From the NCBI RefSeq assembly GCF_905147045.1, contig NC_065913.1:9448501-9512500 (forward strand): DNA of 64,000 nt, written 5' to 3'. Each line of letters opens with the position of its first letter. Within the stretch, counting starts at the first letter, position 1. This DNA is from Nymphalis io (Eukaryota > Arthropoda > Insecta > Lepidoptera > Nymphalidae). Under the pieces are notes generated by a model that searched no databases, was not told the DNA's origin, and saw only the letters and a list, made by a program, of their open reading frames with translations. Below are positions 1 through 10,354 of the stretch, piece after piece. Both the position numbers and the translations under genes were made by a program.

Positions 1-112
1 CAACGCCCATAGACATTGGCATTGCAAGAAATGTTAACCATCGCTTACATCGCCAATGCGCCACCAACCTTGGGAACTAAGATGTTATGTCCCTTGTGCC
101 TGTAATTAAATA
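1..112 (-). repeat. REP-4 interspersed repeat, partial
   Basis: The window opens inside a minus-strand REP-4 copy. The phrases 'cgcccatagacattggc' and 'ccaaccttgggaac' match the copies at 2310, 13385, 25868 and 53888. The 3' end lies off the left edge. The same copy lies beside exon C of copy III, so it predates the duplication. Confidence 0.85.
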
Positions 113-171
113 CTCAATATTTAATTTAGTTACTAGAACTCACGACTTCAACAAGATAATAACGAACGTAC

Positions 172-283
172 CTTGAGTGAGAACGCCTATGAGCGTCGAC
201 TTGCCCGCCTCGTTCGCCCCCATCACCGCGACCCGCAGCTCGACGCTCTGCTGCGTGTCGGCCAGCTGCGAACCGAGTACGTA
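172..283 (-). CDS. GTPBP2: GTPBP2-like copy I, exon C (P-loop exon)
   Basis: Read on the minus strand, this 112-bp exon is open and ends in the G1/P-loop motif GANEAGKST followed by LIGVLTQ. It starts after a 'gctacag' acceptor and ends at a 'gtacgtt' donor (168-171). GTPBP1/GTPBP2 proteins have the same layout: a short linker, an LRVAV beta strand, the GxxxxGKST loop and GVLTQ. The loop would bind GTP phosphates. The exon ends in phase 1, which fits exon D seen only in copy III (53446-53561). It is intact, but its upstream partner exon B (1296-1445) is broken, so the copy is probably dead. Family assignment is strong; GTPBP2 over GTPBP1 rests mainly on exon D and exons H-J. Confidence 0.87.
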
Positions 284-1295
284 CTGTAGCGTAGACATGT
301 TTAGATAGAGATAGAATTATCAAATCTTTTGACCCTTATCGTGTAACCAGTGTTGGTGTTTGTTTCGCTACTTAAGTAGCGAAACAAACTTGACAGTTGG
401 TGCGTTCATTGTGTTTTATGTTCAATTTTCGCTTATATTTATGTTAGAAAACGATTCTAATCCAGTGTAAAGGCCGAGAAACAATCCTTATATCATATCG
501 ATGGTTATACAGTGGTGCAGTGTCGTATTATTTCATGTTAAAGCGACAGCAAGAAGAAAATTGCCAGCGTGTGTTTTCACGCGTAAGTACGACTATTTTG
601 TCTCAAAATATAGTTTCTCAGTGATGTTTATTTATGCCATAGCATGACGGAACCTTATATCGCATTAAAATCCTAAAGATAATATGATTTTCCAGTTTTT
701 ATTATTCATAACCTATAATTATTTATCATGTAAGTGCTGAAAGCATCGGCTAAAAAAAGTCCCGATATTCGATAAAAAATATCGACTCGTCGACAATGAA
801 ACAAATAAATACGGAGTCCATTAATAAACTAAAGTGCTTCGTTATATGTATATATGTTATTTTAATTTATTCGTTATCCTATTTATAGTTTTCTAACGAC
901 AACATGATTTAACATTCTTCATGAATTTATAATATTATTAGATTCCGAGTCAAGAGGGTAACATAGAAATATATGTGGCAATCATTCTTTATGAGGAGAA
1001 CGCTAATCCAGTACCATATAAAGATGCCGAAGTACTATTGATAACGGAAGCAAAAACAAACAATGCAACGGTTTTCGGGTGTAGGAGGAAAACAAAAAAT
1101 ATTATAATTAAAAAAAATGTATAATAAACATTAAAAAGTAAAATTTAATAACCCTATTTAGTTTTAATTAAGTCCCGAAAATCTCCCAAAACAGGGAACG
1201 CGGGTACTATAGCAACGTTATAAGCACACATCGACAAACCATCTCCGTCTCGATCGCGGCCTCGCGGCCCCTCGGTGTACCAGTTCCAGGCGTGC
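284..1295 (-). other. Copy I intron between exons B and C
   Basis: AT-rich intron shared at high identity with 23984-24759 and 54236-55232. It has no open frame of interest. It carries a short 'cccgatattcgataaaa' palindromic region near 760 and a perfect 32-bp palindrome at 358-389. The three paralogous introns let one read insertions and deletions directly. Confidence 0.75.
358..389. repeat. Perfect 32-bp palindrome
   Basis: The left arm GTTTGTTTCGCTACTT is followed immediately by its exact reverse complement with no spacer. The aligned positions in copies II and III keep only parts of the arms, so the two copies have lost different portions. Confidence 0.95.
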
Positions 1296-1445
1296 CCGTG
1301 CGGCGCCGATCGCGCGCGCCATGTCCCGCAGCGCGCGTAGCGACGCCCACAGCGCGCCCGCCCGCAGCCCGCGCAGCGCGCCGCAGTCGCGCACGCCCAC
1401 CACGTACACCACCGCGCCGCCGCCCGAGCGCAGCCACCACTTCAG
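1296..1445 (-). pseudogene. GTPBP2: GTPBP2-like copy I, exon B, 3' part deleted
   Basis: The exon starts after a poly-C acceptor tract (12 C on the minus strand) and encodes LKWWLRSGGG and VVYVVGVRDCG, matching the N-terminal alpha/beta region of GTPBP2 upstream of the G domain. Compared with the intact copy at 55233-55445, roughly 65 bases are missing, covering the end of the exon (the EVYIRK segment) and its donor site. Reading continues into intron sequence and stops. The lesion should prevent normal joining to exon C. Confidence 0.85.
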
Positions 1446-1499
1446 CTGCGGGGGGGGGGGGCACGTGTTGAGGTGTCGGGGTGACAATACGATATATTT

Positions 1500-1792
1500 T
1501 TACTGGTGGGAGAGCTTTGTGCTAGCCCGTCCGGGTACGAGGGGGTGCCTCGTCAGATATTCTACCGCAGACCAGCGGTACTCGGTATTGTTGTGTTCCG
1601 GTTTGAAGGGTGAGTGAGCCAGTGTAAATACAGGCACGGGGGACATAGCATCTTAGTTCCCGAGGTTGGTGGCGCATTGATGATGTGAGCGATGATTAAC
1701 ATTTCTTACAATGCCAATGCCTATGGACGTCGATGACCACTTCCCATCGGGTGGCCCATATGCTCGTCCGCCTTCCTATTCTATAAAAAAAA
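1500..1792 (+). repeat. REP-4 interspersed repeat, reference copy
   Basis: The copy runs from 'tactggtgggagagc' to 'cctattctataaaa' and an A-rich tail. Internal landmarks are 'cagatattctaccgc', 'gttcccgaggttggtgg' and 'gggtggcccatatgctcg'. I recognise this as a very abundant lepidopteran repeat 3' region, similar to the Metulj-type SINEs described in Heliconius, but cannot confirm the name. At least ten copies occur in this window. It forms an inverted pair with 2310-2580 inside the same intron. Confidence 0.85.
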
Positions 1793-2309
1793 AAATTATC
1801 TCGCTGAATGTCAATCGCCTATCAAAATTCATTTTAATTAAACGATTCGCTAACTAACAGCTCCACACGTGTGTATCCGGGGCATTATTATGCTTTTGAC
1901 ATGCCGCTTAACGTTGTACGTCACTCGAAACGGCGCCACCTATCGGCCCCGAGTGGAACTACGAGCATCGCATCGATATATTTCACGAGCACAACCTCAA
2001 TAAAATTGTTTGTATTATACGCTCAAATTGAATATACATATATATTGCTTAAGCGACATATAAAAACACTATTGTTTTTTTTTAATCCGTGTTATAAAAT
2101 GAATTACCTCGTGACGTTGAGCTGTCAAGACCACAGGGTCTGTATGAAAGCACACACTGTAGCTCGTGGTTGCGTTTTATCAGCGTTAAAAGTCAAAATT
2201 AATATATTTTTAAAACCGTCGTGATTTAATAAAATATTTCGAACAAGGAAAATATTTTCTAATAAAGTGTTTCTTTTGTATCAATTAATAACCGTTGTGT
2301 GATATCAAA
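1793..2309 (-). other. Copy I intron between exons A and B, unique part
   Basis: AT-rich intronic DNA, nearly identical to 25179-25867 except that the latter carries a 155-bp insertion. No gene is seen. Confidence 0.7.
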
Positions 2310-2580
2310 GGTATTTTTTTTTATAGAATAGGAAAGCGGACGAGCATATGGGCCACCTGATGGTAAGTGGTCACTAACGCCCATAGACATAGGCATTGTA
2401 AGAAATGTTAACCATCGCTTACATCGCAAATGCGCCACCAACCTTGGGAACTGAGATGTTATGTCCCTTGTGCCTGTAATTATACTGTCTCACTCACCCT
2501 TCAAACCGGAACACAACAATACCAAGTACTGCTGTTTTGCGGTAGAATATCTGATGAGTGGGTGATACCTACCCAGTTAG
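2310..2580 (-). repeat. REP-4 interspersed repeat
   Basis: Minus-strand copy beginning at 'tttttttttatagaatagg' and ending near 'gtgggtgatacctaccc'. It is orthologous to 25868-26130 in copy II. Confidence 0.85.
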
Positions 2581-2630
2581 CTACCTAAGTTATATATAAT
2601 GTTATATATTTAATATTATTTATTATTCAC

Positions 2631-2763
2631 TTGCGTCACCAGGTGCTGGGAGCGTCGCTCGCACGGCGAGACCAGCTGCAGTTTGTACTCGACGTTCCCG
2701 AAACGAGGCTCCGGGGGTAGACTCCCGTAGCACTCGTCGCCGGAATCGTCGGCGTCGGATGTT
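2631..2763 (-). CDS. GTPBP2: GTPBP2-like copy I, exon A
   Basis: This 133-bp exon encodes, at its end, LPPEPRFGNVEYKLQLVSP and QHLVTQ, the conserved N-terminal stretch of GTPBP2 (LPPE..GN.EYKL.LV.P....HLVTQ). It has a 'ccctcag' acceptor and a 'gtgaat' donor. The upstream part is acidic (SDADDSGDE). Copy II (26185-26317) has the same exon with RFQHLVTQ, closer to the vertebrate family pattern than RSQHLVTQ here. The open frame continues phase-correctly into exon B. No exon upstream of A is visible. Confidence 0.88.
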
Positions 2764-2812
2764 CTGAGGGCCAAATCGAATATATTTAACATTGATCTTA
2801 TTTTGATTAATG

Positions 2813-2975
2813 CCATCCGCGTTCGGTGAGACCGACTCACTGTTTATGATCTCCTGGTACATTAACACTGTAATCCTAACTGGAACTAATTGACTCTTTT
2901 AATCTAATCGTTCGGTGAGACCGACTCACTGTTTATGTTATCCTGGTACATTAACAACGTAATCCTAATTCTAAA
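2813..2975 (-). repeat. 89-bp tandem repeat, two units, reverse orientation
   Basis: Two inverted units of the array described at 8484-10073, with landmarks 'ggtgagaccgactcac' and 'ctcctggtacattaac'. They abut the intron edge of exon A and end in the same 'attctaaatctttgaaact' junction with SINE-1 seen at 26590 and 8470. Confidence 0.9.
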
Positions 2976-2984
2976 TCTTTGAAA

Positions 2985-3176
2985 CTAATAATAATAATAT
3001 CCTGGGACATTTTTCACACACGGCCATCTGATCCCAAATTAAGCTTGTACAAAACTCGTGCTTTGGAAACCTGACAACTGATATACTACATATACTTTTT
3101 TCTTTTGTAAATACATACTTATACAGAAAAATACACCCAGACTCAGGACAAACAGACATGTTCATGCACACAAATG
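2985..3176 (-). repeat. SINE-1, 5' truncated
   Basis: Minus-strand SINE-1 tail and body ('ccatctgatcccaaatt', 'catgttcatgcacac'). It lacks the tRNA-like head and is joined directly to a Jockey-type LINE fragment at 3177. Confidence 0.85.
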
Positions 3177-4024
3177 TCTGTACTGTCAGATTGGGACGGT
3201 ATGCGCAATTACTATGCGTCAGTCCCTTGGAAGGAACGTCATTTCAGTGGGAATGACCCGACAGCTAGTGCCGCTGCTGTTGCTGATGAGATCATGTTAG
3301 GAATGGAATACTACATTCCTACCTCAGATCTCATCAATAGGGGTACGCGTAACCGTTGGTTCACTCGTGAATATGCCGACGCTGTATCATCTAAGCAGGC
3401 GGCATATCGCACGTGAATCAACGGCTGCATTAGCGGGGCATCTAACATTGACTCACTGAAAGCAAACTACAATAAAAATTTCAAGTCCTGTAGGAAGGCA
3501 TACACGAGAGCGGATGCACAGCGCATTGTACAGATTGGTCATGACCTTATTTCGCATCCTAGGGGCTCCCGTAGCTTCTGGCGTCTGACCAAGTCTGTGC
3601 AATACAATTTCTGCCAACCTTCGCTGCCACCGCTCAGAAATCCGGACGGATCGCTAGCTCACAGTGCGCAGGAGAAAGCCGACCTCCTGGCTTAACTCTT
3701 TGCCGACAACTCTGTGATCGATGATTGTAGTGCGCAGCCACTAACAATACCTTCATGTGGCCACACGATGCCTGACATCAAAATCAGGCAACGTGATGTG
3801 CGTGCGGAGCTGCAATCACTTGATATACGGAAAGCTAGCGGTCCTGATGGAATACCAGCCATTGTGCTGAAGAAGTGCGCGGCGGAGCTGTCTCCTGTGT
3901 TAACGCGCCTGTTCCAACTTTCCCTTTCTTCGGGATGTGTGCCGGAGGATTGGAGAAGAGCTAATGTGCAAGCGGTTCCCAAAAAAGGGGATCGGTCTGA
4001 CCTGGCAAATTATCGACTAATAGC
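3177..4024 (+). pseudogene. Jockey-superfamily LINE (Daphne-like) ORF2 fragment
   Basis: The fragment encodes the linker between endonuclease and reverse transcriptase and the first RT blocks. Recognisable parts are SGPDGIPAIVLKKCAAE and VQAVPKKGDRSD. In-frame stops near 3414 and 3693, and truncation at 4024/4025 by copia sequence, show it is dead. It belongs to the same family as the longer copies at 21846, 36413 and 56068. Daphne is my best guess for the clade. Confidence 0.9.
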
Positions 4025-4190
4025 AGATAGATTTATATAACGAAATAATAATTTAACTACTACTGGCAACATCTGTCTCTAGGTATGTCAACCCTATTTG
4101 TTCTGTCATTGTGTCTTCCGTTCAAATAAAAACTGTTTAGTCTGTAAAAACTCAACGAGTGTTTCATTAGGTTATGGGCCCAGACCCGCT
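4025..4190 (+). promoter_or_regulatory. Copia 5' LTR remnant and primer binding site
   Basis: An 'aataaa' signal is followed by 'ttaggttatgggcccag' at about 4167-4183. That is the classic insect copia primer binding site, complementary to an internal initiator-tRNA-Met fragment. The sequence between the LINE junction and this site is the likely LTR, but its left end is not clear and no matching 3' LTR was found. Confidence 0.7.
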
Positions 4191-4225
4191 AATTTCAGTA
4201 AAAAGTATTAGTTTTCTTCAGTGAA

Positions 4226-5653
4226 ATGGCTGGTAGTTACATTGTAAATGTTCCTAAACTCAAGGGACGCGAAAACTACGACGAGTGGGCGTTCGCGGTT
4301 GAGAATTTTATGATATTGGAAGGCGTAGATATCAACAAGAAAGATGGCGAAGCAGCAACTAGCGTCGAAGATAAAAAGGCAAAAGCGAAATTAGTAATGA
4401 CCATCGATTCATCCCTGTATGTGCATATAAAGTGTGAAAAAACAGTGCACGGTGTTTGGACAAAGCTAAAATCGCTGTTTGATGATTCGGGTTTTACACG
4501 CAGAATCAGTTTGTTGCGAACTCTCATCTCTATACGGCTCGAAAATTGCGATTCAATGACGGCGTACATAACTCAGCTCATTGATACGGCGCATAGATTG
4601 AAAGGAACCGGCTTTGATATTAATGAAGAATGGGTAGGTTCATTGTTATTGGCGGGACTACCCGACAAATTTTCGCCAATGATAATGGCCATAGAGCACT
4701 CAGGTATCGCCATTTCCGCTGACGTGATAAAAACAAAATTGATGGACATGAGTGATAATGTTGGTAGTACTGAAACAGAAAGTGCATTTATAACGGCTAA
4801 AAACTGGCAACGAAAAAAAATTGGCAAAACTGGAGATACGTCAATGTCAAATCGACCTGTCAAACCTATTAAATGTTACAAATGTAAACAAATTGGTCAT
4901 TATAAAAACCAGTGCTCACAAAATAAAGAAAAGCAAGTAAATGCATTTAGTGCAGTTTTCCTCAATGGCAGTTTCAGTAAGCAAGAATGGTATATCGATT
5001 CGGGAGCCAGCAATCACATGATGATATGTCAGGAAAACATTAAAAATACGTCACATAACCTAACAACAAAGGAGATTATAGTTGCTAATAAAACAACTAT
5101 GCCAGTGTTGTGTTCAGGAGATACACAGATTACGACGGTTGTTGAGAATTCAGAAAATGATATTTTGGTCAAGGATGTGTTATGTATACCAGATCTTACT
5201 ACTAACCTTTTGTCGGTCAGCCAGTTGATAAAGCATGGCAACAAAGTAAGTTTCCAACAAGAACATTGTTACATCAGAAATCGGCAGAACGAGTTGATTG
5301 GCATAGCACAGTTGGTGAATGGAGTATACAGACTTAACACTCGGCCAGCATATTCATTAGCAGCTTCAGCTAGAACAACCTCAGATGTAACATGGCACAG
5401 AAGACTCGGTCATATTAATAGTACAGACATGAATGCAATGAAAAATGGTGCTATTGAAGGTTTAATGTATGACAACAAAGCTGACATTGGCAAGTTCAAC
5501 TGCACAGTGTGCTGTGAGGGCAAGCAGACAAGGTTACCTTTTCCACAGAGCAGTCACAGAAGTGAAAGAGTCCTCGAGATTGTGCATGCAGATGTGTGGC
5601 CCAATGGAGAACAAATCAATTGGTTCATCCAGATATTTCTTGCTATTTGTTGA
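4226..5653 (+). pseudogene. Copia-type retrotransposon Gag-protease-integrase N-terminus
   Basis: This 475-residue frame starts at the first ATG after the primer site. It contains a UBN2-type capsid region (residues about 1-190), a CCHC zinc knuckle CYKCKQIGHYKNQC near 218, an aspartic protease DSGASNHM near 259, and the gag-pre-integrase histidine/cysteine region (WHRRLGH near 397, CTVC near 433). The integrase core opens with HADV, then the frame is lost by a single-base shift near 5595, and the integrase continues in another frame. In an intact copia these are one Gag-Pol polyprotein, so this copy cannot make it. Confidence 0.93.
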
Positions 5654-6155
5654 CGATTATAGCAGGATGTCATTCGTGTATTTTTTGAAAAATAAAAGTG
5701 AAGTTTTTGCCACTTTCAGAGAGTTCAAGAATATGGTTGAAAAACAGACAAATTCCAGTATTAAGACCTTAAGGACTGATAATGGCACAGAATTTTGTTC
5801 AAATGAAATGAGAGATTTTTTGAAACAAAGCGGCATCATTCATCAGAGAACTAATCCTTATAGTCCAGAACAGAATGGAATGTGTGAACGTTTTAACCGA
5901 ACTATTGTTGAAAAAGCAAGGTGTCTGTTATATGATGCTAAATTAGAGAAAAAGTTCTGGGCAGAAGCAGTACATACAGCTGTATATTTAAAAAACCGAT
6001 CAATAGCTTCAGGACTGCACCGGAAGACTCCTTATGAACTTTGGCATGGTCGAAAACCAAATATCAGTCACATACGAGTATTTGGTAGTATAGTAATGTC
6101 ACATGTTCCTAAAGAGAAACGCCTGAAGTGGGACAAAAAGGCAGAAAAACATTAA
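5597..6155 (+). pseudogene. Copia integrase core, shifted frame
   Basis: The downstream frame carries FVDDYSR, LRTDNGTEF and PEQNGMCERFNR, supplying the second Asp and the Glu of the DDE integrase triad. An in-frame TAA at 6153-6155 follows KKAEKH where the family normally continues LVGYAD; those residues are still encoded directly after the stop. Two lesions (frameshift and nonsense) therefore split this element. Confidence 0.92.
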
Positions 6156-6176
6156 CTTGTTGGATACGCTGATAAG

Positions 6177-7622
6177 GTGAAGGGCTATAGGCTATATAAC
6201 ACAAAGACCAACAAAGTAATAACAAGCCCAGATGTTACAATAATAGAACCAAATCATAACCCAGAAATAATACAAGCAGTAGTTGAAGAGAATCCAAGCG
6301 CACCAGCAAATCCTGCCGAGCAACATGAAGACCAAACCAGCTCCGACTCTGATGAATCTACTAGTACAGTAATATCAAAGGATGATAGTACTTATGTAGA
6401 AGAAGAACCATCTACTAGTTCCTCAGAAGAGTTTTTCGATACTGTACCATTGAGAGAATTGAAGGACCTTAATCAGATGACTAAACCGAAGGCAGAAGTA
6501 AGACAAAGAAAGAAGCCAGAGAGATACGGTTGCAGTAATATGTGTGTTGAAGCAGATTTTAATCTGTATGGAGACCAGATAACATATGAAGAGGCTATAA
6601 GCGGTCCAGAGGCAGAAGAATGGTGTCAGGCTATGAAGGAGGAGCTCAAGTCATTCCAAGATAATAAGGCATGGGAAGTGGTGGATAAGCCAAATAAAGC
6701 TACAGTGGTTCAGTGTAAGTGGGTGTTTAAAAAGAAATTAGACAAGTGTGAAAAAGTGAGATATCGTGCGCGTTTGGTGGCGAAGGGCTTCACCCAAAAA
6801 GCAGGTATAGACTACAAAGAGACATTTTCCCCTGTGCTTCGATACTCTACACTAAGACTCTTATTTGCATTGAGTGTCAAATATGACCTAGATATAACTC
6901 ACCTAGATGTTACCACAGCATTTTTAAATGGCTATTTGGATGAAACTGTCTATATGAAATTACCAGAAAATTTTGTTTGTCAGAATAGAGAAAATAAAGT
7001 ACTAAAGTTGAATAGGGCAATCTATGGCTTGAAGCAATCTGCTCGGGCATGGTATAAACGAGTAGATGATTGTTTACAAGGATTAGGTTATAAAAAGTCT
7101 TTGTATGAGCCGTGCTTGTTTGTTAAGCAGAATGAGAAATCTAAAACATTTATAGCTCTGTTTGTTGATGACTTTTTTATTTTTTCTGACTGTAAAATTG
7201 AAACTGAATGTCTAAAAACTGAATTAAATTCAAAATTTAAGTTAAAAGATTTAGGAGAAATCCGACAATGTTTAGGCATGAAGGTTAGAAAAGAAAACAA
7301 TGCTTTGATTGTAGACCAAGAACAATTTGTTGAACAGTTGTTAAGGAGATTTAACATGGAAAATTGTAATCCAATAAATACACCAATGGAGGTAAATTTG
7401 AAACTTAAAAAGGAAGATATTTGTTCCACTAAATATCCTTACCAGCAATTGATAGGAAGTTTGATTTATTTATCATTGCTCACCCGTCCAGATATTTCTT
7501 ACGCAGTTTGTTACCTTAGCCAATTTAATAATTGTTTCAGCAAAAACCATTGGAAACATGTAAAACGGATTCTACGGAAACTTGTGCTGCATTTTTTGAA
7601 GGTATTTACTTGTTGTGCATGA
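6177..7622 (+). pseudogene. Copia reverse transcriptase (RVT_2), truncated RNase H
   Basis: After an acidic, Ser/Thr-rich spacer (residues 30-110) the frame has the copia RT signature: WEVVDKP, CKWVFKKK, ARLVAKGFTQ, DVTTAFLNG, AIYGLKQSARAWY, and the catalytic FVDDFFIFS at about 328 (usually YVDDM in copia). LTRPDISYAV and HWKHVKRILR mark the start of the RT/RNase H linker. Similarity stops near 7580, and RNase H plus the 3' LTR are missing. Despite this, most of the RT is open and not badly eroded. Confidence 0.92.
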
Positions 7623-7649
7623 GTTGTTATTTGTCTTGACTTTATTTAT

Positions 7650-7960
7650 TTATTGTAGCATGTAAATGTGAGACGTGCTAGTGGAAAAGACCCATGTAAA
7701 ACCTGTGCGCGCGGTATTGGGTTGACCACAATGGTTTCTGGGGTGAGTCGGTTGCGCAGCTGACAACAGACCTGTGTAAATCCATGATGTATAGGTATCT
7801 GGGGTGACCTACTATAGACTGATATAAAACCTGTTCGTACACACGACTTTGTGCGAGGTATTCGGTTGCGTGGGACCAGACCTGTGTAAAACCTATGTAG
7901 TCTATTCAAACTGACTTGTGTAGTTGACAAATATACAAATATATGCCTTGTTGAGTAATA
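7650..7960. repeat. Imperfect short repeats, unassigned
   Basis: The phrase 'gacctgtgtaaaacc' or a variant recurs about four times (near 7688, 7770, 7818 and 7875), with interleaved 'ggttgcg' and 'ggtattcgg' phrases. Spacing is irregular. I do not recognise the source; it may be the flank of the element ending at 8340. Confidence 0.5.
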
Positions 7961-8006
7961 GAACAGACGTGACTAATGATGGATTTTTGTGTGTTTATTT
8001 CCTCAG

Positions 8007-8131
8007 AAACCAATGATGACAATGCTGAGCAGTTATCGGATGTTGTGGGTGTTACCGGTCCATCCACAAGTTCATCTGAGGGCTTCAGGGACGCAGCCCC
8101 GTCAGGAGAGGCCGTGTTGGAGGAAGACTAA
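8007..8131 (+). CDS. Unknown acidic C-terminal coding segment
   Basis: After 'tttatttcctcag', a good splice acceptor, a frame runs about 41 codons to TAA at 8129-8131. It is Ser/Asp/Glu-rich (GPSTSSSEGFRD, GEAVLEED). A TATA-like 'ctatataagac' follows at about 8160, and 'aataaa' lies near 8321. Two readings fit. It could be the terminal exon of a host or transposase gene. It could also be the acidic tail of a retroelement Pol running into a 3' LTR beginning 'tgttggagg', with the TATA and poly-A signals belonging to that LTR. I cannot decide between them. Confidence 0.4.
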
Positions 8132-8359
8132 TATTTTAATTCAGCAACACCACACCTGCCTATATAAGACGAGATGTTGGCGATAAGAGCTCATTATTAC
8201 GTTAACTTTTGAAGTGTGCGGAAGCTCTGCCCGAATAATTACCGATTTAATTAAATTACTAATTATTTTATGTTTGTTTAAAGTCATAAATTGTGTATGT
8301 ACTTGAGGCCGAAGGCCAAATAAATCTTTTTTTATTTTAATAATTGTTTGATTTATAAC

Positions 8360-8483
8360 AGTAGTATATCAGTTGTCTGGTTTCCATAGCACGAGTTTTG
8401 TACAAGCTTAATTTGGGATCAGATGGCCGTGTGTGAAAAATGTCCCAGGATATTATTATTATTAGTTTCAAATATTTAGAATT
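8360..8483 (+). repeat. SINE-1 3' half
   Basis: The 3' portion runs from 'agtagtatatcagttgtc' to the (ATT)n tail and then directly into the 89-bp array. Confidence 0.88.
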
Positions 8484-10073
8484 AGGATTACGTTGTTAAT
8501 GTACCAGGAGAACATAAACAGTGAGACGGTCTCACCGAACGATTAGATTAAAAGAGTCAATTAGTTTCAGTTAGGATTACAGTGTTAATGTACCAGGAGA
8601 TCATAAACAGTGAGACGGTCTCACCGAACGATTAGATTAAAAGAGTCAATTAGTTTCAGTTAGGATTAAAGTGTTAATGTACCAGGAGATCATAAACAGT
8701 GAGACAGTCTCACCGAACGATTAGATTAAAAGAGTCAATTAGTTCCAGTTATGATTACAGTGTTAATGTACCAGGAGATCATAAACAGTGAGTCGGTCTC
8801 ACCGAACGATTAAATTAAAAGAATCAATTAGTTCCAGTTAGGATTACAGTGTTAATGTACCAGGAGATCATAAACAGTGAGTCGGTCTCACCGAACGATT
8901 AGATTAAAAGAGTCAATTAGTTTCAGTTAGGATTACAGTGTTAGTGTACCAGGAGATCATTAACAGTGAGTCGGTCTCACCGAACGATTAGATTAAAAGA
9001 GTCAATTAGTTTCAGTTAGGATTACAGTGATAATGTACCAGGAGATCATAAACAGTGTGTCGGTCTCACCGAACGATTATATTACAAGATTCAATTAGTT
9101 CCAGTTAGGATTACAGTGTTAATGTACCAGGAGATCATAAACAGTGAGTCGGTCTCACCGAACGATTAGATTAAAAGAGTCAATTAGTTCCAGTTATGAT
9201 TACAGTGTTAATGTACCAGGAGATCATAAACAGTGAGTCGGTCTCACCGAACGATTAAATTAAAAGAGTCAATTAGTTCCAGTTAGGATTACAGTGTTTA
9301 TGTACCAGGAGATCATAAACAGTGAGTCGGTCTCACCGAACGATTAGATTAAAAGAGTCAATTAGTTTCAGTTAGGATTACAGTGTTAGTGTACCAGGAG
9401 ATCATAAATAGTGTGTCGGTCTCACCGAATGATTAGATTAAAAGAGTCAATTAGTTCCAGTTATGATTACAGTGATAATGTACTAGGAGATCATAAACAG
9501 TGTGTCGGCCTCACCGAACGATTATATTACAAGAGTCAATTAGTTCCAGTTAGGATTACAGTGTTAATGTACCAGGAGATCATAAACAGTGAGTCGGTCT
9601 CACCGAACGATTAGATTAAAAGAGTCAATTAGTTTCAGTTAGGATTACAGTGTTAATGTACCAGGAGATCATAAACAGTGAGACGGTCTCACCGAACGAT
9701 TAGATTAAAAGAGTCAATTAGTTCCAGTTATGATTACAGTGTTAATGTACCAGGAGATCATAAACATGGAGTCGGTCTCACCGAACGATTAAATTAAAAG
9801 AGTCAATTAGTTCCAGTTAGGATTACAGTGTTAATGTAGCAGGAGATCATAAACAGTGAGTCGGTCTCACCGAACGATTAGATTAAAAGAGTCAATTAGT
9901 TTCAGTTAGGATTACAGTGTTAATGTACCAGGAGATCATAAGCAGTGTGTCGGTCTCACCGAACGATTAGATTAAAAGAGTCAATTAGTTTCAGATAGGA
10001 TTACAGTGTTAATGTACTAGGAGATCATAAACAGTGAGTCGGTCTTACCGAACGATTAGATTAAAAGAGTTAA
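8484..10073 (+). repeat. 89-bp tandem array, about 18 units
   Basis: Successive 'gtgttaatgtaccagg' phrases fall at 8582, 8671 and 8760, giving a period of 89 bp that holds to about 10070. Each unit contains 'agtgagWcggtctcaccg', whose GTGAGAC-G-GTCTCAC form is a perfect palindrome. A variant 'ttccagttatg' recurs at 8743, 9188, 9455 and 9722, that is 5, 3 and 3 units apart, so variants spread in blocks. No protein is encoded. Confidence 0.96.
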
Positions 10074-10350
10074 TTTTGACTAGACGTTTGGCGCGGTTGG
10101 TAGATACTTGCCTTTTCACGCCGAAGGTTGTGGTTTCGATTCCCACCCAGGACAGACATTTGTGTGCATGAACATGTCTGTTTGTCCTGAGTCTGAGTGT
10201 AATTTTCTGTATAAGTATGTATTTACAAAAGAAAAGTAGTATATGTAGTATATCAGTTGTCAGGTTTCCATAGCACGAGTTTTGTAAAAGCTTAATTTGG
10301 GATCATATGGCCGTGTGTGAAAAATGTCCCAGGATATTATTATTATTAGT
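10074..10350 (+). repeat. SINE-1 inserted in the 89-bp array
   Basis: A full-looking copy with A-box region 'tggcgcggttggtagat', B box and (ATT)n tail interrupts the array, and array units resume immediately after it. The B box reads ggTTTCGATTCCC here, one base off the copy at 36035. Confidence 0.9.
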
Positions 10351-10354
10351 TTCA

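Noticed and set aside
126..323. 65-residue minus-strand ORF over the P-loop exon
   Set aside because: It reads the exon in the wrong frame. The true frame gives GANEAGKST with proper splice sites at 172-283.
3692..3982. Antisense ORFs such as 3692-3982, 22139-22462, 37535-37858 and 56698-57021
   Set aside because: They are the same antisense shadow repeated in every copy of one LINE, with no domain of their own.
8484..10073. CRISPR-like array
   Set aside because: The repeats are contiguous 89-bp units with no unique spacers, in a eukaryotic context.
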